From assembly GCA_945876925.1 (NCBI GenBank), contig CAMCQD010000024.1, positions 1 to 10,644 of the forward strand: a stretch of DNA of 10,644 bases, in the 5' to 3' direction. The notes beneath the pieces are model-generated. The model was given only the letters and a program-made list of their open reading frames with translations. It had not been told where the DNA came from and ran no database searches. Origin of the DNA: an uncultured Dermatophilus sp. (GTDB lineage Bacteria; Actinomycetota; Actinomycetes; Actinomycetales; Dermatophilaceae). The translations under genes and the position numbers were made by a program. Positions 6,153 to 10,644 of the stretch are shown here, piece after piece; within the stretch, counting starts at the first letter, position 1, and the number at the start of each line of letters is the position of its first letter.

Positions 6153-6236
6153 ATGAGAGCCAAAGATGTGATCTCGATCACAATTTCCTGTGGAGTGTTG
6201 ACGGCGCCGGATCAGGCTGGGGTATCCGGTGCGTAA
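6153..6236 (+). other. 27-codon ORF rich in Ile/Val, possible alternative ilv leader peptide
   Basis: ATG at 6153 opens a frame reading MRAKDVISITISCGVL and eleven further residues to TAA at 6234-6236, with AGGT six bases upstream. Seven of 27 codons are for Ile, Val or Leu, which would suit a branched-chain leader peptide. Against this, it ends 166 nt before the terminator hairpin, and the Ile-rich part coincides with the CRP-like palindrome, which by itself forces GTG ATC TCG ATC ACA. Confidence 0.25.
6167..6182. promoter_or_regulatory. Perfect CRP/GlxR-type binding site TGTGATCTCGATCACA
   Basis: The half-sites TGTGA and TCACA with six bases between match the consensus of the cAMP-receptor family (CRP, and GlxR in corynebacteria) exactly, and the dyad extends one more base on each side (TGTGAT/ATCACA). 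It lies 346 bp before ilvB and 444 bp before the shaft pilin gene, in a divergent region, so it could serve either operon. Assignment to CRP/GlxR is from consensus only. Confidence 0.6.
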
Positions 6237-6260
6237 GATCACGCGTGCCGTCCTTTGACA
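6234..6260 (+). promoter_or_regulatory. Candidate ilv promoter elements (tentative)
   Basis: TAAGAT (6234-6239) fits the actinobacterial -10 pattern TANNNT but lacks a good -35. A perfect -35 box TTGACA (6255-6260) follows, but only the weak GAAAGT stands 17 bp after it. Either would place transcription start just before or at the leader ORF at 6290. If TAAGAT is used, the CRP-like site is centred near -71. Confidence 0.3.
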
Positions 6261-6289
6261 TTGCCGCCCCTGGCGGGGAAAGTGGCGCC

Positions 6290-6316
6290 ATGGCCCGATT
6301 CCTCGTACGCCGCTGA
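6290..6316 (+). other. Leader-peptide ORF MARFLVRR of the ilv operon
   Basis: ATG 6290 to TGA 6314-6316 encodes eight residues including adjacent Leu and Val. GGGGAA (6275-6280) stands 9 nt upstream as a fair Shine-Dalgarno. The ORF is followed within about 30-90 nt by competing stems and an intrinsic terminator, the arrangement of a ribosome-mediated attenuator as known for actinobacterial ilvB genes. It holds few branched-chain codons, so the call is tentative. Confidence 0.45.
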
Positions 6317-6343
6317 GCGCGTCCGCCCCAGGTTCCGCGGAAT

Positions 6344-6439
6344 GCCTGCCACCACGCAGGCGGCATCCCGCCTGAACGCGGCGGTGCCGGCGGCAGGCGC
6401 GCAAGCCCTTCGACCCCATGCCGGGGCGAGGGCTTTTTT
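6344..6439 (+). terminator. Transcription attenuator upstream of ilvB (alternative stems plus intrinsic terminator)
   Basis: The terminator is AAGCCCT (6403-6409) paired with AGGGCTT (6429-6435), continued by CG/CG and CCCC/GGGG (6414-6417 with 6423-6426) around loop ATGCC, and ending in six T (6434-6439). Before it, GCCTGC/GCAGGC (6344-6349 and 6356-6361) and GGCGG/CCGCC (6359-6363 and 6368-6372) share bases. GCCTGCC (6344-6350) can instead pair with GGCAGGC (6392-6398), and CGCCCC (6324-6329) can pair with GGGGCG (6423-6428), opening the terminator. Mutually exclusive folds before a U-tailed hairpin, 90 bp ahead of ilvB, indicate attenuation by branched-chain amino acid supply. Confidence 0.65.
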
Positions 6440-6527
6440 CATGGCAAGGACCACCTGGCCGCACCCGGGTACCGGGTAACAACCCCCTCGGCAAAGACCG
6501 TCGAGACAGAGAAAGTGGTGATCGAAC

Positions 6528-8354
6528 GTGACGACCAGCTCACGGACGCCTCGCCCCGCTCCGCCCGCCGGAGCGCACGGGCCGCGCGCGCTGACCGGGG
6601 AAGCACCCCAGGTAGAGACGGTCACGGGGGCCGAGAGCCTCGTGAGGTCACTCGAGCACATGGGCGTCGAGGTCGTCTTCGGCATGCCCGGCGGCGCCAT
6701 CCTGCCGGCGTACGACCCGCTGATGGACTCCACCCGGCTGCGCCACGTGCTCGTCCGCCACGAGCAGGGCGCCGGCCACGCCGCCGAGGGCTACGCCGCA
6801 GCCACCGGCAAAGTCGGGGTGTGCATGGCCACCTCCGGCCCCGGGGCCACCAACCTCGTCACCCCGCTAGCCGACGCGCACATGGACTCCGTGCCCATCG
6901 TCGCCATCACCGGCCAGGTCGGCAGCGCCGCCATCGGCACCGACGCCTTCCAGGAAGCCGACATCCGCGGCATCACCATGCCGATCACCAAGCACAATTA
7001 CCTCATCACCGACCCGGACGACATCCCCGCCGCCATCGCCGAGGCCTTCCACATCGCCTCCACCGGGCGGCCCGGGCCGGTGCTGGTCGACATCACCAAG
7101 GACGCCCTGCAGCAGCTCACCCAGTTCGCCTGGCCGCCGCCGTTCGACCTGCCCGGGTACCGGCCCACGACCCGCCCGCACGGTAAGCAGATCCGCGAGG
7201 CGGCCAAGCTGATCCGCGAGGCCCGCCGCCCGGTGCTCTACCTCGGCGGCGGCGCCATCCGCGCCGAAGCCGGACCCGAGCTGGCCGAACTGGTCGAGCT
7301 GGCCCAGATCCCGTTCGTCACCACCCTCATGGGCCGGGGGATCGTGCCCGACTCGCACCCGCTGCACCTGGGCATGCCCGGGATGCACGGCTCGGTGGCC
7401 GCGGTGACCAGCTTGCAGAAAGCCGACCTCATCATCGCCCTCGGGGTCCGCTTCGACGACCGGGTCACCGGCAAGCTGTCCACGTTCGCGCCGCTGGCCA
7501 AGGTCATCCACGCTGACATCGACCCGGCCGAGATCGGCAAGAACCGCGCCGCCGACGTGCCCATCGTGGGCGACTGCAAGCAGGTCGTGCTCGAACTGAC
7601 CCGGGCGCTGCGCGAAGCCGGCGCCCTGGGCGACTACTCCGCCTGGTGCGAGGAGGTGTCCGGCTGGCGCAGCCGCTACCCGGTCGGTTACACCGCCCCC
7701 GCCGGCGGAGCACTGGCCCCCCAGTACGTGCTGGAACGCCTCGGGGAGCTATCCGGGCCCGAGGCGACGTACGTGGCCGGCGTCGGCCAGCACCAGATGT
7801 GGGCCGCCCAGTTCGTCGCCTACTCGCGTCCGCGCAGCTGGATCAACTCCGGCGGCCTGGGCACGATGGGCTTCGCCGTGCCCGCCGCGATGGGAGCCAA
7901 GGCGGCCGAGCCGGAGCGCACCGTGTGGGCGATCGACGGCGACGGCTGCTTCCAGATGACCAACCAGGAGCTGGCCACCTGCGTCATCAACGACATCCCC
8001 ATCAAGGTCGCGGTCATCAATAACTCCAGCCTGGGCATGGTGCGCCAGTGGCAGACCCTGTTCTACAACGAGCGGTACAGCAACACCGACCTGCACACCT
8101 CGCACAACGGGCGGCGCATCCCCGACTTCGTCAAGCTCGCCGAGGCCTACGGCTGCGCCGGGCTGCGCTGCGAACGCGCCGAGGACGTCGACGCCACCAT
8201 CGCGCACGCCCTGGACATCAACGACCGCCCCGTCGTCATCGACTTCGTCGTCTCCCGCGACGCCATGGTGTGGCCGATGGTGCCGGCCGGGGTGAGCAAC
8301 GACGAGATCCTGTACGCCCGCGGGGTGTCCCCGGTCTGGGACCGCGGCGAATGA
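6528..8354 (+). CDS. ilvB: Acetolactate synthase, large (catalytic) subunit
   Basis: A 608-residue thiamine-diphosphate enzyme that condenses two pyruvates to 2-acetolactate, or pyruvate with 2-oxobutyrate, the first common step to Val, Leu and Ile. Visible are a Pro/Ala-rich N-terminal extension (1-about 30), the N-terminal ThDP domain with FGMPGGAILPAYD (51-63) and catalytic E79 in RHEQGAGHAAEG, SGPGATNL (103-110), the central FAD/nucleotide-fold domain (about 220-365, with LGVRFDDRVTGK), and the C-terminal domain with the ThDP motif GDG (471-473) to NN (498-499) and SLGMVRQWQ (501-509). The length is normal for the family. The start is GTG 6528, with AGTGGTGA upstream as a modest ribosome site. 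It is first in ilvBNC behind the attenuator, 4 bp before the earliest possible ilvN start. All key residues look intact. Confidence 0.97.
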   Translation: MTTSSRTPRPAPPAGAHGPRALTGEAPQVETVTGAESLVRSLEHMGVEVVFGMPGGAILPAYDPLMDSTRLRHVLVRHEQGAGHAAEGYAAATGKVGVCMATSGPGATNLVTPLADAHMDSVPIVAITGQVGSAAIGTDAFQEADIRGITMPITKHNYLITDPDDIPAAIAEAFHIASTGRPGPVLVDITKDALQQLTQFAWPPPFDLPGYRPTTRPHGKQIREAAKLIREARRPVLYLGGGAIRAEAGPELAELVELAQIPFVTTLMGRGIVPDSHPLHLGMPGMHGSVAAVTSLQKADLIIALGVRFDDRVTGKLSTFAPLAKVIHADIDPAEIGKNRAADVPIVGDCKQVVLELTRALREAGALGDYSAWCEEVSGWRSRYPVGYTAPAGGALAPQYVLERLGELSGPEATYVAGVGQHQMWAAQFVAYSRPRSWINSGGLGTMGFAVPAAMGAKAAEPERTVWAIDGDGCFQMTNQELATCVINDIPIKVAVINNSSLGMVRQWQTLFYNERYSNTDLHTSHNGRRIPDFVKLAEAYGCAGLRCERAEDVDATIAHALDINDRPVVIDFVVSRDAMVWPMVPAGVSNDEILYARGVSPVWDRGE

Positions 8355-8379
8355 CCCGATGACGGAAGGCACAACGACG

Positions 8380-8889
8380 ATGAAAAAGCACATCCTGTCC
8401 GTCCTCGTCGAGAACAAGCCGGGCGTGCTCACCCGGATCGCGGCCCTGTTCTCCCGGCGCGGGTTCAACATCGACTCCCTGGCGGTCGGCCCGACCGAGA
8501 ACCAGGCCGTCTCCCGGATGACCGTCGTGGTCGATGTCGAGGATCTTCCCCTCGAGCAAGTCACCAAGCAGCTCAACAAACTGGTCGAGGTGCTCAAGGT
8601 GGTCGAGCTCGACCCGGACGCCACCGTCTCCCGGCGCATCCTGCTGGTCAAGGTGCGCATCGACGCCACCACCCGGGCCGACGTCATCCAGACTGCCGAG
8701 CTGTTCCGGGCGCGGGTGGTCGACGTCGCCGCCGACAGCGTCACCATCGAGGCCACCGGGCGGCTGGCCAAGCTGGAAGCCCTGCTGGGCCTGCTGGAAC
8801 CCTACGGCGTCAAGGAACTCGTGCAATCGGGCATGGTCGCCATCGGCCGGGGCTCGCGCTCCATCACCGACCGCGCCGCCAAGCACTGA
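8380..8889 (+). CDS. ilvN: Acetolactate synthase, small (regulatory) subunit
   Basis: The 169-residue regulatory partner of IlvB, which activates it and confers feedback inhibition by valine. An ACT domain occupies about 3-78 with the ligand loop ENKPGVLTR (11-19) and RRGFNIDSLAVG (26-37). N12, G15 and N30 correspond to the valine-binding positions of E. coli IlvH, so feedback control is likely retained. The C-terminal ALS small-subunit domain covers about 84-160. ATG 8359 is in frame 21 bp upstream, but GGAAGG (8364-8369) lies 10 nt from ATG 8380, and the MKKHILSVLVENKPG start is typical of the family. A short hairpin GTGGC/GCCAC (8907-8911 and 8917-8921) stands in the 59-bp gap before ilvC. 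Confidence 0.95.
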   Translation: MKKHILSVLVENKPGVLTRIAALFSRRGFNIDSLAVGPTENQAVSRMTVVVDVEDLPLEQVTKQLNKLVEVLKVVELDPDATVSRRILLVKVRIDATTRADVIQTAELFRARVVDVAADSVTIEATGRLAKLEALLGLLEPYGVKELVQSGMVAIGRGSRSITDRAAKH

Positions 8890-8948
8890 TCACCCCCTCC
8901 GAGCCGGTGGCCGCGCGCCACTAGCCAGACACGCAAAGGAGCCCGCTC

Positions 8949-9977
8949 ATGGCGGAGATGTACTACGACGACGACGCTGACCTGTCGATCATCCAGGGAC
9001 GTAAGGTCGCCGTCATCGGCTACGGCAGCCAGGGCCACGCGCACGCCCTCAACCTGCGCGACTCGGGCGTCGACGTGCGCGTCGGGCTGCGGCCGGGCAG
9101 CACATCCGAGGCCAAGGCGGCCGAGCAGGGCCTGCGGGTGCTGCCCGTCGGCCAGGCCGTCGCCGAAGCCGACCTGGTCGTCATCCTCGCCCCCGACCAG
9201 CACCAGCGGGCCCTGTACGCCCAGGAGATCGAGCCCAGCCTCAACCCGGGCACGGCGCTGCTGTTCGCCCACGGCTTCAACATCCGCTTCGGGTACATCA
9301 CCCCCCGGGCGGACGCCGACGTCATCATGGTCGCCCCCAAGGGCCCGGGCCACCTGGTCCGCCGCGAGTTCGTCGACGGGCGGGGCGTGCCCGTGCTGGT
9401 CTGCGTCGAGCAGGACGCCTCCGGGCAGGCCCTCGAACTGGCCAAGTCGTACGCCAAGGCCATCGGCGGGCTGCGCGCCGGCGGGATCCGCACCACCTTC
9501 ACCGAGGAAACCGAGACCGACCTGTTCGGCGAGCAGGCCGTACTGTGCGGCGGCATGAGCCAGCTGGTCATGTACGGCTTCGAGACCCTCGTCGAGGCCG
9601 GTTACCAGCCCGAGATCGCCTACTTCGAGTGCCTGCACGAACTCAAGCTCATCGTCGACCTCATGATCGAGGGCGGAATCGCCAAGCAGCGCTGGTCGAT
9701 CTCGGACACCGCCGAATACGGCGACTACGTCTCCGGCCCGCGCGTCATCGACCCGCACGTCAAGGAGAACATGCAGGCCGTGCTGGCCGACATCCGCTCC
9801 GGCGCGTTCGCCCAGCGGTTCATCGCCGACCAGGACGCCGGGGCACCGGAATTCCAGGCGCTGCGGGCCAAGGGCGCCGCGCACCCGATCGAGGCCACCG
9901 GCAAGGAGCTGCGCAAGCTCATGGCCTGGGTCCAGCACTCCGACTCCGACTACACCGAGGGCTCGGCGGCACGCTGA
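8949..9977 (+). CDS. ilvC: Ketol-acid reductoisomerase (class I, NADPH type)
   Basis: A 342-residue enzyme converting 2-acetolactate or 2-aceto-2-hydroxybutyrate to the 2,3-dihydroxy acids by Mg-dependent alkyl shift and NADPH reduction, the second step of the pathway. The Rossmann fold carries GYGSQG (24-29), the cofactor loop RVGLRPGSTS (44-53) suits NADPH, and H108 lies in FAHGF. K131 follows in APKGPGH. The knotted C-terminal domain has the metal ligands D191 and E195 (ETDLFGEQAVLCGG) and E227 and E231 (YFECLHELK). The length is that of the short class I form. AAAGGAG (8935-8941) lies 7 nt before ATG 8949. It is the last gene of ilvBNC and is followed by a strong hairpin. Nothing is missing. 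Confidence 0.97.
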   Translation: MAEMYYDDDADLSIIQGRKVAVIGYGSQGHAHALNLRDSGVDVRVGLRPGSTSEAKAAEQGLRVLPVGQAVAEADLVVILAPDQHQRALYAQEIEPSLNPGTALLFAHGFNIRFGYITPRADADVIMVAPKGPGHLVRREFVDGRGVPVLVCVEQDASGQALELAKSYAKAIGGLRAGGIRTTFTEETETDLFGEQAVLCGGMSQLVMYGFETLVEAGYQPEIAYFECLHELKLIVDLMIEGGIAKQRWSISDTAEYGDYVSGPRVIDPHVKENMQAVLADIRSGAFAQRFIADQDAGAPEFQALRAKGAAHPIEATGKELRKLMAWVQHSDSDYTEGSAAR

Positions 9978-9989
9978 CCCCCGCCTGCG

Positions 9990-10033
9990 CCCGGCCCGGA
10001 ACCCAGGTGCAATCCGCGAGGTTCCGGGCCGGG
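9990..10033 (+). terminator. 14-bp stem-loop after ilvC
   Basis: CCCGGCCCGGAACC (9990-10003) pairs perfectly with GGTTCCGGGCCGGG (10020-10033) around a 16-base loop. It lies 13 bp after the ilvC stop. There is no T-tract, as with the other hairpins here. It most likely ends the ilvBNC transcript and separates it from glyA. Confidence 0.75.
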
Positions 10034-10036
10034 GCA

Positions 10037-10067
10037 TTGCGGCGCGCTCACCCGGCCGGGATAGGCT
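10037..10067 (+). promoter_or_regulatory. Candidate glyA promoter
   Basis: TTGCGG (10037-10042) and TAGGCT (10062-10067, fitting TANNNT) are 19 bp apart, directly after the ilvC terminator. The implied leader of about 75 nt contains a perfect 7-bp stem GACGCCC/GGGCGTC (10087-10093 and 10100-10106). I see no match to a known riboswitch. Confidence 0.35.
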
Positions 10068-10147
10068 GCTCCTCTGGTGCGCAACCGACGCCCCGGCGCG
10101 GGCGTCACCGCCTTGGCAGTTATTCCCATCCGCATCCAGGAGATGAA

Positions 10148-10644
10148 GTGAGCGAGCAATCCGCCGCAGGAACGATCGAGTCGCAGGCATTCCGCAGCGC
10201 CATCGAAGCCGTCGCCGGGGTGGAGCCCCGGATCGCGGAGGCGATCCGCGCCGAGCTACGCGACCAGCGCTCCTCCCTCAAGCTCATCGCCAGCGAGAAC
10301 TACGCCTCCCCGGCGGCGCTGCTAGCCCTGGGCAACTGGCTATCGGACAAATACGCCGAGGGGACCTCCGGGCACCGGTTCTACGCCGGCTGCCAGAACA
10401 TCGACACCGTCGAGGACGTCGCCGCCGAGCACGCCCGGGAACTGTTCGGGGCCGCGCACGCCTACGTCCAGCCGCACTCAGGCATCGACGCCAACCTCGT
10501 CGCCTACTGGGCGATCCTGGCCGCCAAGATCCAGGCCCCCGCCCTGGAACGCGCCGGGGTAACGAACATCAACGACCTGTCCGACGCCGACTGGGCCCAG
10601 CTGCGCGCCGACTTCGGCAACCAGCGCCTCATGGGCATGTCGCT
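10148..10644 (+). CDS. glyA: Serine hydroxymethyltransferase, long actinobacterial form (5' part, runs off the window)
   Basis: The first 165 residues of a pyridoxal-phosphate enzyme interconverting serine and glycine with tetrahydrofolate. Recognisable are LKLIASENYASPAALLALG (about 44-62), the DKYAEG motif followed by TSGHRFYAGCQNIDTVE (about 67-89), and YVQPHSGIDANL (about 109-120). Instead of the usual YAEGYPGKRYYGG, this copy reads YAEGTSGHRFYAG. After the HSG motif comes an added stretch (about 122-165, with KIQAPALERAG and WAQLRADFGN) that shorter SHMTs such as E. coli GlyA lack; it matches a longer variant known from actinobacteria and some other phyla. The start is GTG 10148 with AGGAG (10138-10142) five bases upstream; ATG 10143 is out of frame and closes after two codons. 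The lysine that binds the cofactor lies beyond the window. Confidence 0.92.
   Translation, partial: MSEQSAAGTIESQAFRSAIEAVAGVEPRIAEAIRAELRDQRSSLKLIASENYASPAALLALGNWLSDKYAEGTSGHRFYAGCQNIDTVEDVAAEHARELFGAAHAYVQPHSGIDANLVAYWAILAAKIQAPALERAGVTNINDLSDADWAQLRADFGNQRLMGMS

Noticed and set aside
6255..6290. TTGACA as a full promoter giving a leaderless message at ATG 6290
   Set aside because: The -35 is perfect, but the bases 17 bp later (GAAAGT) are a poor -10, and a Shine-Dalgarno-like GGGGAA precedes the ATG; kept only as tentative.
6141..6733. Open frames on the - strand across the ilv leader and ilvB start
   Set aside because: They conflict with the attenuator and with ilvB; no ribosome site or family resemblance.
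7749..8771. 340-residue open frame antisense to ilvB and ilvN
   Set aside because: It lies opposite two conserved enzyme genes and shows no recognisable domain.
8802..10190. 462-residue open frame antisense to ilvC, running through the terminator and the glyA start
   Set aside because: It covers ilvC and two regulatory elements on the other strand; composition is typical of an antisense shadow.
1..10644. CRISPR array, tRNA or rRNA gene
   Set aside because: No series of regularly spaced repeats and no cloverleaf or rRNA-like sequence was seen on either strand.

Overview
The window is high-GC DNA with strong G/C third positions, GTG starts and GC-rich hairpins lacking U-tails. With an Actinomyces-type sortase-assembled pilus and an ilvBNC operon, this points to an actinobacterium (Actinomycetota), probably a host-associated Actinomyces- or Propionibacteriaceae-like lineage. 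The genus cannot be fixed from this sequence alone.

Layout. (1) Positions 1-1100 are a decayed zone. A 96-bp near-palindrome (4-99) is followed by the remains of an IS110-family transposase (about 168-755, + strand) broken by at least five frame changes, then a G/T-rich stretch with no convincing gene, then a perfect 19-bp-stem hairpin (978-1020) that probably ends transcription of the pilus operon arriving from the other side. (2) Positions 1106-5723, - strand, hold a three-gene pilus operon: a FimA/SpaA-type shaft pilin, a class C sortase, and a second LPXTG pilin with a proline-rich stalk. A strong GC hairpin sits between the shaft gene and the sortase gene. The sortase gene and the second pilin gene overlap by 20 bp around a perfect Shine-Dalgarno. 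(3) Positions 5724-6527 are a divergent intergenic region of about 800 bp. It contains a perfect odd dyad, a perfect CRP/GlxR-type palindrome, a possible Ile/Val-rich short ORF, and a likely transcription attenuator (8-codon leader ORF, alternative stems, intrinsic terminator with six T). (4) Positions 6528-9977, + strand, are ilvB-ilvN-ilvC, encoding the first two steps of branched-chain amino acid synthesis and closed by a 14-bp hairpin. (5) From 10148 to the window end is the 5' part of a long-form serine hydroxymethyltransferase gene (glyA), with its own probable promoter.

How the parts work together. The sortase should polymerise the shaft pilin through the pilin-motif lysine and LPXTG signals, and the second pilin is a candidate base or accessory subunit. 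IlvB and IlvN form the regulated acetolactate synthase whose product IlvC converts. The most informative features are the pilus gene order with the stalked second pilin, the intergenic hairpin that could set the shaft-to-sortase ratio, the ilv leader, and the unexplained 96-bp palindrome beside a dead IS110 element. I did not find a wholly new multi-gene system.
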